Shown piece by piece: positions 38,002 to 47,226 of a DNA stretch of 64,000 bases. The notes under the pieces are model-generated. The model made no database searches. It saw only the letters and a program-made list of their open reading frames with translations, and had not been told where the DNA came from. Source of the DNA: Proteiniborus sp. DW1 (GTDB lineage Bacteria > Bacillota > Clostridia > Tissierellales > Proteiniboraceae); the NCBI RefSeq assembly GCF_900095305.1, contig NZ_FMDO01000014.1, forward strand, positions 83,888 to 147,887, written 5' to 3'. A program made the translations under genes and the position numbers. The first letter of the stretch is position 1; each line of letters begins with the position of its first letter.

Positions 38002-38202
38002 TTAACTATCAACTCTATGTCTATCTCTAAACAATAAACTAATGCAGTAAATTCCCGCTAATCCTACTAGTCCATATACTATTCTGCTTAAAAGAGCATC
38101 TTGCCCCCCAAAAATGTTTGCCACAAGGTCAAATTGAAATAAAGAGATTAGACCCCAGTTTAATGCTCCTATAATAACTAAAACTAATGCCAATGTATCC
38201 AT
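38002..38202 (-). CDS. DUF378 (YuzA-like) membrane protein
   Basis: A 66-residue protein with two membrane helices. It matches DUF378: LVLVIIGALNWGLISLF, then NIFGG and RIVYGLVGLAGIYCI. Reads leftward from ATG 38202, with AAGGAGTG upstream. The family is widespread and uncharacterised. It is monocistronic. Confidence 0.88.
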   Translation of the reverse strand: MDTLALVLVIIGALNWGLISLFQFDLVANIFGGQDALLSRIVYGLVGLAGIYCISLLFRDRHRVDS

Positions 38203-38436
38203 AATATCACTCCTTATAATATATCTAAGTACATAAGTTATTATTTCTATTTAATTGGTTTATTATACCTATGACTTTGTCGTTTTTTAAGGATATTCAT
38301 ACGTTTTTTTGTTTACACTCAAACCTTGCTAATAAAAAGTAACAATTTTTAGAACAAAGAATAATATGTAGTATGAACAGTGGGTTACATAGTCTTGACC
38401 CAAAAGTTAATATTTATATATAAAGGGGAGGATATC

Positions 38437-38637
38437 ATGTCATTAGAAATTAGCAGCAATATGCCATCAGAAGTTGAAGCGGTTAAATTTGACGATAGCA
38501 ATGAAACTCTGCTATTTTTCTTCCTATTGCTAGTACTCATTTTTTGCAACTGTCCTTTGTTTGACGATATGGAAGAAAGCTTACTTTTCTTTTTCTTGAT
38601 ACTAGTATTTATATTCAACAGATGCTTCTCTTGGTAA
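38437..38637 (+). CDS. Small protein with duplicated acidic-hydrophobic module
   Basis: A 66-residue protein from ATG 38437, with AAGGGGAGG upstream. It contains the same module twice: FDDSNETLLFFFLLLVLIF and FDDMEESLLFFFLILVFIF, each ending near a Cys. Both hydrophobic blocks are long enough to span a membrane. Small proteins with ESLLFFFLLLV-type ends are familiar from spore-forming Clostridia, but I know no function. It is flanked by its own ribosome site and a strong terminator, so it is a real single gene. Confidence 0.7.
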   Translation: MSLEISSNMPSEVEAVKFDDSNETLLFFFLLLVLIFCNCPLFDDMEESLLFFFLILVFIFNRCFSW

Positions 38638-38658
38638 GTACAATTATCAATTAATTTT

Positions 38659-38699
38659 AAAAAACAGGCTTCAATTATTTTTATTGAAACCTGTTTTTT
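38659..38699 (+). terminator. Terminator after small FDD-repeat protein
   Basis: Stem AAAAACAGGCTTCAAT against ATTGAAACCTGTTTTT, with one unpaired or wobble position and a T run. Confidence 0.85.
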
Positions 38700-38779
38700 A
38701 ATTTTACATAAAAATCATTTTAATACTTTTTTTATTGTTTTTTTGGTTAAACTAAATACACTGGGAGGTGTATTTTAAT

Positions 38780-40186
38780 ATGAAGAAATATTTTTTAATA
38801 TTGCTAGTTCTAGTATTGTTTCTCACATCATGTGCTCCAAGAGGACAAAATAAACCTCAACTGCCTAACAATCAAGTTCAAAATAATCCAGAAATCAATA
38901 CTGAAGAGGGAGGTGTTGGAGGAGAAGAAATTGTTCAAGATGATGATATAGAATCTGATATAAATTATATTGACATTGATGAAGATAGGGAAATCACAAA
39001 TACCTATATAAATATGGCTGGAGAGAAAAAAGATATTACATTTCAGCAAAATAGTATGGCAAATAGCACAAATAGATTTAACTCAGAGAACCTTGCTAAT
39101 AATTTAAGTTCTATTGGGGCTCAGATGTATGCTACTCAAATACCAGATGAAATAGATGTAGATATAAGATACCATAACTACGATATACCTTATGACTATT
39201 TGCTAATTACATCTGATAATGTCAATATCTATGAAAATCCAACATTTGATTCTGCGGTTCTAGGAAAAGCAACACAGTATTCTAAGATAAAGCTTGAAGC
39301 AAGAGCTAACATAAATAACGCAAATATTACACAAGTATGGTATTTAATATCTTGGCTAGAAAACGGAGAGACGGTCTATGGGTATATAACAGGTGAATCA
39401 GGCACACCTAGAAGGTTTAGATTTGATGATATGATTGATGAAATTGGAAGATTAGAGGAGGCTTTAGCTCAGTTTCCATACGGATATATATCTAACTACA
39501 AAAATAAAAATGGCTCACCACCACTTAAGGATGGAAAGGCTATTGATGAATTTGGAATTCAAGCTTATCAAAGCGCACCAGCCTATTATGACCCCGAAAA
39601 CCTAAATGAATTTAGATATTTTCCTGATGGGATGATAGTATCTATTCTTGATGAGGCAGAAGGACATTTTAAGGTCAGAAATTTAGTTTATGATGGGGAG
39701 TTTTGGATACCTAAGAACTTCATTTCATTTGATGACAATCTAGATAGATTAGAGAAGGCTGTAGTAGTAGATAAAATAAATCAAAATCAAGCTTTATTTG
39801 AAAATAGAAATGGTAGATGGACTATGATTTCATATACACTTGCAACAACAGGTGTACCAGATAATAACAAATATGAGACTCCCACTGGCAGTTTTAAGGT
39901 GCTACAAAAAAGGGACAGATTTTATTTTCTAGACTATAGCACTGGAGAGTTAGGTGGATATGCACCTTATGGTACAAGATTTTCAGCTGGAGCATATATA
40001 CATGGAATACCAGTTAACTTTGTGAAAGAAAATGGAGAAAATGTTGACCCAGGAATGAAAGAGTACCTATTAACAATAGGAACTACTCCTAGGTCAGCAA
40101 AATGTGTGAGAAACTATACTAGTCATGCAAAGTTTCTATATGATTGGGCTGACTTAAATGATACTGCAGTAATTGTGATTGATTAG
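38780..40186 (+). CDS. Lipoprotein with SH3-like and L,D-transpeptidase domains
   Basis: A 468-residue exported lipoprotein. ATG 38780 follows GGGAGGTG. The lipobox LTSC puts the modified Cys at residue 18, and an acidic, Asn-rich linker follows. A bacterial SH3-like segment (about 135-210, LLITSDNVNIYENPTFDSAV) precedes a second such region and a C-terminal YkuD-type L,D-transpeptidase. That last domain has YETPTGSFKVLQKRDRF, AYIHGIPVNF and SAKCVRN with catalytic Cys442. It would make or remodel 3-3 peptidoglycan cross-links outside the membrane. It is a single gene with its own terminator. Confidence 0.85.
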   Translation: MKKYFLILLVLVLFLTSCAPRGQNKPQLPNNQVQNNPEINTEEGGVGGEEIVQDDDIESDINYIDIDEDREITNTYINMAGEKKDITFQQNSMANSTNRFNSENLANNLSSIGAQMYATQIPDEIDVDIRYHNYDIPYDYLLITSDNVNIYENPTFDSAVLGKATQYSKIKLEARANINNANITQVWYLISWLENGETVYGYITGESGTPRRFRFDDMIDEIGRLEEALAQFPYGYISNYKNKNGSPPLKDGKAIDEFGIQAYQSAPAYYDPENLNEFRYFPDGMIVSILDEAEGHFKVRNLVYDGEFWIPKNFISFDDNLDRLEKAVVVDKINQNQALFENRNGRWTMISYTLATTGVPDNNKYETPTGSFKVLQKRDRFYFLDYSTGELGGYAPYGTRFSAGAYIHGIPVNFVKENGENVDPGMKEYLLTIGTTPRSAKCVRNYTSHAKFLYDWADLNDTAVIVID

Positions 40187-40191
40187 TTTAA

Positions 40192-40221
40192 AAGTCTTCT
40201 TCAAGTAAGAAGGCTTTTTTC
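40192..40221 (+). terminator. Terminator after L,D-transpeptidase
   Basis: 9-bp stem AAGTCTTCT / AGAAGGCTT (one wobble) followed by TTTTTTC. Confidence 0.75.
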
Positions 40222-40261
40222 TAAGAAAAAGTATGTTTTTTAAAAATATTTTTTAAAAAAG

Positions 40262-40289
40262 TATAGCACATTTAAATATATATGCTATA
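40262..40289 (+). promoter_or_regulatory. Possible operator/promoter upstream of ppsA
   Basis: Inverted half-sites TATAGCA (40262-40268) and TGCTATA (40283-40289) lie 21 bp apart, two helical turns, with ATTTAAAT between. The right half overlaps a likely -10 box TATAAT (40286-40291). No -35 box is clear. Confidence 0.4.
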
Positions 40290-40323
40290 ATATATATAGA
40301 AATATATGAAGGGAGTAATATAA

Positions 40324-42687
40324 ATGAGCGAATATAAATATATAATGTGGTTTAATGAGATAAACAAGGAAGATATACCACTGGTAGGTGGTAAGGGTGC
40401 AAACCTTGGAGAGTTAACTGTTAAAGGGGTTAACGTTCCGCCAGGATTTTGCGTAACTGCTTCAGCTTATACAGATTTCATAAGCAAATCAGGTCTTCAA
40501 AGTGACATACTAAATATGCTGGAAGGACTAGATATGGAAGACTCATCAGAGCTTCAACTTAAAAGTGCTTCAATAAGAGGTTTAATAGTTAAGGCAGATA
40601 TGCCAAAGGAAATAGAAGAGGAAATTGTTAAAGCTTATACTGAATTTAGTGAAAAAGTAAAACTAACTGATCCGCTCGTAGCTATTAGAAGTTCTGCAAC
40701 TGCAGAGGACTTACCAGAAGCTTCATTTGCTGGACAACAGGATACATATCTTCATATAAGTGGAATTGAAGAAGTACTAAAACACATTAAAAGATGCTGG
40801 GCATCTCTATGGACAGCAAGAGCAATATACTATAGAGCACATCAAGGATTTAAACATGAAGAGGTTGCACTTAGTGTAGTTGTTCAAAAGATGGTTAACA
40901 GTAGAATATCTGGAGTTATGTTTACAGCAAACCCAATTACTAGTGACTTAAATCAAATAATGATAAATGCTAGTTGGGGACTTGGTGAAGCAGTAGTTTC
41001 TGGTATAGTGACTCCTGATGAATTTATACTTGATAAGAAAACATTAGCTGTTGTTGAGAAAAACATAGCTGAGAAAAATACAATGGTTATAAAAAATATG
41101 GACGATGTTGGAACACTAGAAGTAAAAGTAGAAGAATACCTTGGATATGATAAGGTTAATACTCAATGCTTAAATGATTTAGAAGTAGCTAATTTAGGAA
41201 AGAACGGAATGTTAATAGAAGATTTATATAAATCACCACAGGACATTGAATGGGCATTAGATGCTGATACTGAAGAATTATATATATTACAGGCAAGACC
41301 AATCACTACATTAAAGGGAGAGAGCAAGGAAATGACTACTTCACAACAACCTGCAGAACTAGTTACATTAGTAAGAGGTTTACCTGCATCACCAGGAATT
41401 AATAGTGGGAAAGTAAGAAATATTAAAGATATCACTGAAATAGATAGAGTACAGGATGGAGATATATTAGTTACAGTAATGACAAACCCTGATATGGTAC
41501 CTGCCATGAGAAGAGCAGCAGCGGTAGTTACAGATGAAGGTGGAAGAACATGTCACGCTGCTATTGTATCTAGAGAATTAGGTATTCCATGTATAGTAGG
41601 TGGCAAGAAAGCAAGCGAAGTATTGACAGAAGGAATGGAAGTAACAGTAGATGCCACAAGAGGAGTTGTTTATAAAGGTATAGTTCTTCAAGAGAAGCAG
41701 GAAAAAGAAGAAAAAACAGCTACAGCTACAGCAGGAGTTGTTAGTGAAGAATTAATCCACCAGCTAGCCCCAGTTACTGCTACTAAGATATACATGAACC
41801 TAGGCGAGCCAGAAATGATTGGAAGATATAAGAACTTACCATTTGACGGTATAGGACTAATGAGAACTGAGTTTATATTTACTAATCTAGTTGGTGCTCA
41901 TCCAATGTATCTATTAAGAACAGGTCAAGGTCAGCTTTTAATAGACAAAATGGCAGAAGGTATAACAAAGGTAGCACAAGAAATATATCCGAAACCTATA
42001 GTAGTTAGATTAAGTGACTTTAGAACAAACGAGTTTAGAGGATTAAAAGGCGGAGACGAGGTAGAGCCAATAGAGGCTAACCCAATGATAGGATGGAGAG
42101 GAGTATCTAGATATATTTCTCCAGAATATGAAGAAGGATTTAGATTAGAGTGTAGAGCAATCAGAAAAGTAAGAGATGAATACGGACTAACTAACGTATA
42201 CGTAATGCTACCATTTGTAAGAACTACATGGGAGCTTAAAAAGGTAAAGGAAATAATGGCTGAAGAAGGCCTACAGCAAGGAAGAAACTTTAAGCTATGG
42301 ATAATGGCAGAAGTACCATCAGTAGTATTCGAAGCAGAAGAATTTGCTCAAATGGTAGACGGATTCAGTATAGGAAGCAATGACTTAACACAGCTTACAA
42401 TGGGGGCTGACAGAGATTCAGGAATACTAAACAACATGGGATACTTTGATGAAAGAAACGAAGCAGTTAAGAGAGCAATATCTATACTAATAAAAGCTGC
42501 TCATAAATATGGAAAAACCATATCAATCTGTGGTCAAGGACCTTCTCAATATCCAGAATTTGCAGAATTCCTAGTAAAAGAAGGAATAGACAGCATGAGC
42601 GTAAACCCAGATACAGTATCATATACAAGAAGACTTGTAGCATCAGTTGAACAAAGAATGATTTTGAATAAGATAAGAAATTTATAG
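40324..42687 (+). CDS. ppsA: Phosphoenolpyruvate synthase (pyruvate, water dikinase)
   Basis: A 787-residue cytosolic enzyme converting pyruvate, ATP and water to PEP, AMP and phosphate. The N-terminal ATP-grasp domain opens LVGGKGANLGELT and contains VAIRSSATAEDLPEASFAGQ. The mobile phosphohistidine domain has H411 in GGRTCHAAIVSRELG. The C-terminal PEP barrel shows GIGLMRTEFIF, VRLSDFRTNEFRGL and SICGQGPSQYP. The length fits PpsA rather than pyruvate phosphate dikinase. It is monocistronic, with a GGGAG ribosome site and terminator. It probably supports gluconeogenesis from pyruvate or amino acids. Confidence 0.93.
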   Translation: MSEYKYIMWFNEINKEDIPLVGGKGANLGELTVKGVNVPPGFCVTASAYTDFISKSGLQSDILNMLEGLDMEDSSELQLKSASIRGLIVKADMPKEIEEEIVKAYTEFSEKVKLTDPLVAIRSSATAEDLPEASFAGQQDTYLHISGIEEVLKHIKRCWASLWTARAIYYRAHQGFKHEEVALSVVVQKMVNSRISGVMFTANPITSDLNQIMINASWGLGEAVVSGIVTPDEFILDKKTLAVVEKNIAEKNTMVIKNMDDVGTLEVKVEEYLGYDKVNTQCLNDLEVANLGKNGMLIEDLYKSPQDIEWALDADTEELYILQARPITTLKGESKEMTTSQQPAELVTLVRGLPASPGINSGKVRNIKDITEIDRVQDGDILVTVMTNPDMVPAMRRAAAVVTDEGGRTCHAAIVSRELGIPCIVGGKKASEVLTEGMEVTVDATRGVVYKGIVLQEKQEKEEKTATATAGVVSEELIHQLAPVTATKIYMNLGEPEMIGRYKNLPFDGIGLMRTEFIFTNLVGAHPMYLLRTGQGQLLIDKMAEGITKVAQEIYPKPIVVRLSDFRTNEFRGLKGGDEVEPIEANPMIGWRGVSRYISPEYEEGFRLECRAIRKVRDEYGLTNVYVMLPFVRTTWELKKVKEIMAEEGLQQGRNFKLWIMAEVPSVVFEAEEFAQMVDGFSIGSNDLTQLTMGADRDSGILNNMGYFDERNEAVKRAISILIKAAHKYGKTISICGQGPSQYPEFAEFLVKEGIDSMSVNPDTVSYTRRLVASVEQRMILNKIRNL

Positions 42688-42696
42688 TACATTAAT

Positions 42697-42731
42697 AAAA
42701 GCCCTTCTGGTTTATAACTAGAAGGGCTTTA
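42697..42731 (+). terminator. Terminator after ppsA
   Basis: Perfect 11-bp stem AAAGCCCTTCT / AGAAGGGCTTT, beginning 10 bp after the stop codon. Confidence 0.85.
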
Positions 42732-43780
42732 TAACGTTTATCTTTAGCCTTATCTATATCAGTTTCTCCATTGCTATTTTGCTATATGTGTATAACTTAT
42801 AGCTAAGAATAGTCTTATCTCAAGTAATGCATCATTAAAATGAGATTTGCTCAGAGTGGCTATTGCTTTTCTAGTAAAATGTTCAGATTTCTTGAAGCTT
42901 TTATAATGAAAAGAAACATTGCCTTTATAGAAATATAAGTATTTATTAAAAAATAAATAGTTTCTTTATTAGATTCTAGAAATTCTATTATATTAATGAT
43001 AATTATGAGGATAATATCGTTTTACTCAAGAAATATCTAATATTACAAAAGGTAAAAGTATTGATATTTTTAAAAAAGTAAATTATACTAAAATAGTAAT
43101 GACTAAATTATAACATAAATGGGAATTAACTTTATAAAGAGGTGTTTAAGACAGTTACAGCTTTGCTATAAATTTAACACACCTATTGTTGATCCTGAAA
43201 ATCTAAGAATCCAAATAGAACTGATATTCAAAAGAGTGCAGAACTATTCATGCATTAAAATTATTTTTAAATCATATCCTTCAGAACAAGCACTAGCCTA
43301 AATACTACACCTAGTAACAATACATTCGATTTTTCCTGTAATTATTTTTCTAATATTTCAGAATCATTCCGCTATTATTGTCAAAATTACTACTATTATT
43401 ATTTAGCACTAATAGGATTTTGGGAATAATATTTCCACAGTTTAATTTTAACTTAAATGCTAGTAATTGAATGGACTGAATAATAAAGTTTTGTCTTATG
43501 TGGTTAACCGTAAAGAACATGGAAAGTTTATAAGAGATGTTAATAATGTAGATTTCAACCAATATGATGTAATTATCCTATCAAATTAAATAAATCCTTT
43601 TAGGATTTTGAATGGAACTTACACCACAACAGCTTTAGCTGCAGTTGTGGTATTAGCTAGCACATCCCTATTGTTATTTTTAGGTAATATTTTATATTAT
43701 CGAAGAAAGGATTTATAGTTTGAATTAACTACGTATATATGGCTGAATAATTTAGAATTTTATAGAGAGAGGTTAATTTC
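42732..43780. other. Intergenic, about 1.05 kb, decayed coding DNA
   Basis: No intact gene. Two short stretches look like ends of lost proteins: VVNRKEHGKFIRDVNNVDF before a stop near 43590, and a membrane-protein end at 43593-43718. The rest is AT-rich with frequent stops. A 60-codon open stretch at 43119-43301 has no ribosome site or recognisable family. Confidence 0.55.
43593..43718 (+). pseudogene. Permease-like C-terminal remnant
   Basis: A 41-codon open stretch reads NGTYTTTALAAVVVLASTSL, then LLFLGNILYYRRKDL to a stop. This is the composition of a final membrane helix plus basic tail of a transporter permease. It has no start codon and no upstream domain. The family cannot be named from so short a piece. 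Confidence 0.45.
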
Positions 43781-44845
43781 ATGAAATGTAGGGGGTTTAA
43801 CGCACATAATAAGTACATAATTTTAAAACATGCTCTAAAGGGAAATAACATATCTCAAACCTGTGAGCTTTTTGGCATTTCAAGGACAACCTTTTATAAG
43901 TGGAAAAGAGCATATCAGAAATATGGCATGGTTGGATTAGAGTGTAAGGAACCTAAAAAACCTCAAATGCCCAATAAGGTTAGTAAGGAAATTGAGCAGG
44001 AAATATTAACATATGTGATTAAATATCCGACAGATGGACCAAAAAGAATATATTATGAGCTAAGAGCTGAGGGAATTGATGTGGGTGAAACAGGTGTTTA
44101 CAATGTATTAAAGCGTAATGATTTAACTAAGAGAGCTCAACGTTTAATATATTCAAAGAATAAAAAAATAAACATGAAAACCAAAGCAAATTACAGTAAA
44201 GAAGAGAAAAGTTTTGCAAAGTCGCAAGATGCTTATCCTGGGTATTTAGTTATCCAAAGAATTGACTTTATGGGCACTTATGATGGAATAGGTAGAATAT
44301 ATCAATACAGTATTTATGATACTAGTTCCACATATAGAGAGGTAAAACTATACAATAAGAAACAAGATATAGATGTTTGGCATCACTTTGAACTTAAACT
44401 AGCATATTTATTGAAGGTTTTTAATTTAAGCATTGAAAATTTAATTACTGTAAAGGAAAGAACTTTTTTACCTTACTTTGTAAAAGGAACAAGGTACAAG
44501 GAAATAATAGAAGATTTTAATATTAATCATGTGTTTATTGCTCCAGAAGAAAGCGCATTACTAGACGATACGAAAAAGTTTAATGAGTTTTTAACTACAG
44601 AGTTTTACAATAAAATTGGTCTAAATAGTGGTATAGACTCATTTGCTAAGGTTGACAGAGCATTAAATAAGTTTATGAGGACATATAATTTTCAAACTGT
44701 AATTACAAGTGGTTCAAATTCAGGAAAAACACCAGTAGAAGTTATTCTTGAAAGAGCAGCACAGAATAATGTAGATTTTGATACATTGCCACTATGGATT
44801 CTAGCATTGATAAATTCATCTAAGAGAGGTGATACAGATGAATAA
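43781..44845 (+). CDS. Transposase-derived HTH/integrase-fold protein, catalytic residues mostly lost
   Basis: A 354-residue protein with the layout of IS481/IS3-type transposases. It has a helix-turn-helix (about 10-60, ISQTCELFGISRTTFYKWKR), a second DNA-binding helix region (YPTDGPKRIYYELRAEGI, VYNVLKR), then an integrase-core-like domain. The first catalytic Asp is kept (D162, RIDFMGTYD). The TDNGxEF segment is replaced by VKERTFLPYF, and the third motif reads APEESALLDDTKKFNEFL. The end still matches family (YNFQT, SGKTPVEVI). It overlaps the next gene by 8 bp and no flanking inverted repeats were seen. A domesticated DNA-binding regulator is inferred; a decayed transposase is the alternative. 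Confidence 0.7.
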   Translation: MKCRGFNAHNKYIILKHALKGNNISQTCELFGISRTTFYKWKRAYQKYGMVGLECKEPKKPQMPNKVSKEIEQEILTYVIKYPTDGPKRIYYELRAEGIDVGETGVYNVLKRNDLTKRAQRLIYSKNKKINMKTKANYSKEEKSFAKSQDAYPGYLVIQRIDFMGTYDGIGRIYQYSIYDTSSTYREVKLYNKKQDIDVWHHFELKLAYLLKVFNLSIENLITVKERTFLPYFVKGTRYKEIIEDFNINHVFIAPEESALLDDTKKFNEFLTTEFYNKIGLNSGIDSFAKVDRALNKFMRTYNFQTVITSGSNSGKTPVEVILERAAQNNVDFDTLPLWILALINSSKRGDTDE

Positions 44846-46091
44846 GCCAAATTGTAAAGTTGCAGTTGTGGGGGGAGGGATTTCTGGACTAGTCATAGCA
44901 GAAGGACTTATAAAAAGAGGATATGAAAATGTAACTATATTCGAGAAGAGTGAGCGCATAGGAGGTAAGCTATATACCATATGGTACAAAGGAAAATCCT
45001 ATGAACTGGGGGCTAGTTTTGGGTTACCATCTCAATTAAACCTTAAAAGGTTGATGGAACAGCTAGATATTAAGGCTGATGGACCTAAACTGTCTCGTAT
45101 CAATTACAATGCTGACGGTAAAAAAACTATGCAAATACCCAAGGAATTATTAAAGGATTTTATAGACGAATTAGACAGATTACCTGATGTTTTAGAGAAG
45201 TATAGCTCATTGGAAAATATTAGTCTTCAAAATATTGAGTCGGCACTGATGTTAACATTTTCAAAGTGGTGTGATATCCATCAATTTAAGGTTCTAAAAA
45301 CTGTTTATGTACATTATTTCACTATTTTTGGGTTAGGCAATATTGAAGAGGTTCCAGCCCTTTATGTTCTTAAGATAATGAATTATGACCATTTAATGTC
45401 ATTTATGAGATTGCCGGAGTTCTCTACATGGAAGGATGGAGTGACTTCTTTGACAGAAGCACTAAGTAAATCAATTAAAGATATTAGGTTAGGACAAAGG
45501 GTTATAGATATTTTATTAGCTTCCAATGGAAAACTACATGTGAAGACACCTTATGAAGTATTGGAATATGATCGTGTCATTATTACTACACCTTTAGAGC
45601 AATTTTCCCATTTTCATTTTTGGGACAGAGATATGAAGGAACGCCTAAATAGAATAAAATATCAATCATTTAATGTATATGCATTTCTAGCAAATAGAGT
45701 TCCAAAGGGATGTGGATGTATACTTGAAAACCTATCACCTAGCAGACAGGGACATATAACCATATGGAACACAAGATGGGAAATAAGTAATGATGAAGAA
45801 TTAATCATACTTTATGCATATGACCCTCCTTATGACTCAAAGTTATCACCACTTGAAATTATTATAGGTGATTTGTCAAGACTAGGAGTAGAAAATCCTA
45901 GACTCTATCAAGCAAAACACTGGAAGCATTGTCCCTATGTAGATACTAGTGAATTAGAAAATGGCTTTTATGATAAAATGGAAGCAATGCAAGGTAAAAA
46001 TAACATTTTTCTGGCTGGAGAAATTATGAGTACACTTTCAATAGACAACTGTATAAGGTATTCTATAGATTTATTGAATCGCTTTTTTTAG
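44838..46091 (+). CDS. FAD-dependent oxidoreductase, amine-oxidase/desaturase fold
   Basis: A 417-residue flavoprotein. ATG 44838 has AGAGAGGTG upstream, inside the end of the transposase-like gene. The dinucleotide fold is VAVVGGGISGLVIAEGL, with FEKSERIGGKLYT as the second FAD contact (GG motif). The C-terminal NNIFLAGEIMSTLSIDNCIR closes the FAD site. This is the amine oxidase / protoporphyrinogen oxidase / carotenoid desaturase superfamily. The middle, substrate-binding region has no recognised signature. No signal peptide is present. Its only clear partner is the overlapping transposase-derived gene. Confidence 0.8.
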   Translation: MNKPNCKVAVVGGGISGLVIAEGLIKRGYENVTIFEKSERIGGKLYTIWYKGKSYELGASFGLPSQLNLKRLMEQLDIKADGPKLSRINYNADGKKTMQIPKELLKDFIDELDRLPDVLEKYSSLENISLQNIESALMLTFSKWCDIHQFKVLKTVYVHYFTIFGLGNIEEVPALYVLKIMNYDHLMSFMRLPEFSTWKDGVTSLTEALSKSIKDIRLGQRVIDILLASNGKLHVKTPYEVLEYDRVIITTPLEQFSHFHFWDRDMKERLNRIKYQSFNVYAFLANRVPKGCGCILENLSPSRQGHITIWNTRWEISNDEELIILYAYDPPYDSKLSPLEIIIGDLSRLGVENPRLYQAKHWKHCPYVDTSELENGFYDKMEAMQGKNNIFLAGEIMSTLSIDNCIRYSIDLLNRFF

Positions 46092-46416
46092 GCTAACTTC
46101 ACTATATAGGATAAAAATACTTTATATTCATATGTTTAGACAAGTAACCATAGAAAACTATGTTAAAAAAATAACAAATATTATAATAATCACAGTATGA
46201 TATTGATAGTACTATCATTAATACGCTATTATTCCCATATTTAGTCCATAGAGTTGTAGAATTTATGTGAGATTTTTTTACATTCAAGTATAATTTACAG
46301 TTTTATTTTATAAAACATATGAATAATATATAAATACCTTAGTTAAAAAAACAGTAGTGTAAACAATACTTGAAATATTATTTGTGAAAACGTTGAATTA
46401 TCAATGTTTTTCTTTT
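46092..46416. other. Intergenic, about 325 bp, nothing recognised
   Basis: AT-rich. A leftward 61-codon open stretch (46102-46287) lacks a ribosome site and has unlikely composition. The hypB promoter begins at the right edge. Confidence 0.5.
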
Positions 46417-46445
46417 TTGACAGTAAATTTATATTTAGGTAAAAT
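46417..46445 (+). promoter_or_regulatory. Promoter of the hypB operon
   Basis: TTGACA (46417-46422), 17 bp, TAAAAT (46440-46445). It lies about 80 bp before the hypB start codon, with no strong hairpin in the leader. Confidence 0.7.
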
Positions 46446-46526
46446 AAAAATGATAAAATAATAACAATATTATACTGGAATTTATTTATGGATGAATTTA
46501 TCATTTATAGAAAGGTGGGGAGTAGT

Positions 46527-47195
46527 ATGGAAACATTTAAAATTTTAGAAATCAAAGAGAGCGTTTTTGAGGACAATAATCGACAAGCAGAGTTGCTCAG
46601 AGGAGAATTAAAGAAAAGCAGGACTTTTTTATTGAATCTAATGTCATCACCAGGTTCAGGAAAAACAACAACAGTTCTTAGGACTATTGAAGCTTTAAAA
46701 GATGATATGACTATTGGTGTTATGGAAGCAGATATTGATTCCGATGTAGATGCAAAAGCAGTGGCTAAAACTGGTGCAAAGGTTATACAACTACATACAG
46801 GGGGCATGTGCCACCTAGATGCTGATATGACTAGGCAGGGTCTATTGGGCTTAGGAATTGAGGGGATTGACTTTGTAATTTTAGAAAATGTGGGGAACTT
46901 AGTATGTCCAGCAGAATTTGATACAGGTGCTTCTAAAAATGCCATGATATTAAGTGTACCTGAAGGTGATGATAAGCCTTTAAAGTATCCTCTAATGTTT
47001 TCAGTAGTTGATGTTCTATTGATTAATAAAATTGATGTGGTAGACTATTTTGATTTTGATCTAGAAGCAGTTAAGGAACATGCTAAAAAATTGAATCCAA
47101 ATATTAAGATTATACCTATTTCTGCAAAAACTGGTGAAGGAATTAATGAATGGGCAGATTGGATACGTAGTGAAGTAAAAAGCTGGAAAGAATAG
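46527..47195 (+). CDS. hypB: Nickel-insertion GTPase HypB
   Basis: A 222-residue SIMIBI-class GTPase that helps load nickel into metalloenzymes. ATG 46527 follows AGGTGGGG. The P-loop is MSSPGSGKTTTVL, then EADIDSDVDA, the metal-site segment HTGGMCHLDADM, ENVGNLVCPAEFD and the base-specificity NKID. The N-terminal CxxCGC nickel site and the His-rich stretch of some HypB proteins are absent, as in other short forms. It is first in a three-gene set with a flavoprotein and hypA; no hydrogenase or hypCDEF gene is present. Confidence 0.93.
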   Translation: METFKILEIKESVFEDNNRQAELLRGELKKSRTFLLNLMSSPGSGKTTTVLRTIEALKDDMTIGVMEADIDSDVDAKAVAKTGAKVIQLHTGGMCHLDADMTRQGLLGLGIEGIDFVILENVGNLVCPAEFDTGASKNAMILSVPEGDDKPLKYPLMFSVVDVLLINKIDVVDYFDFDLEAVKEHAKKLNPNIKIIPISAKTGEGINEWADWIRSEVKSWKE

Positions 47196-47226
47196 CGAAA
47201 AACAGCTTACTAGTGGGGGGATAAAT

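Noticed and set aside
42992..43016. Possible second Fur box (TGATAATTATGAGGATAAT-like)
   Set aside because: Only one half-site is good and no gene start follows.
43119..43301. 60-codon open stretch in the region before the transposase-like gene
   Set aside because: No ribosome site, no recognisable family, and it lies in DNA full of gene fragments.
43781..44845. Active insertion sequence
   Set aside because: No terminal inverted repeats or target duplication seen, catalytic motifs altered, and the gene overlaps a metabolic gene.
46102..46287. Leftward 61-codon open stretch upstream of hypB
   Set aside because: No ribosome site and AT-driven composition rich in Tyr, Asn and Ile; judged chance.
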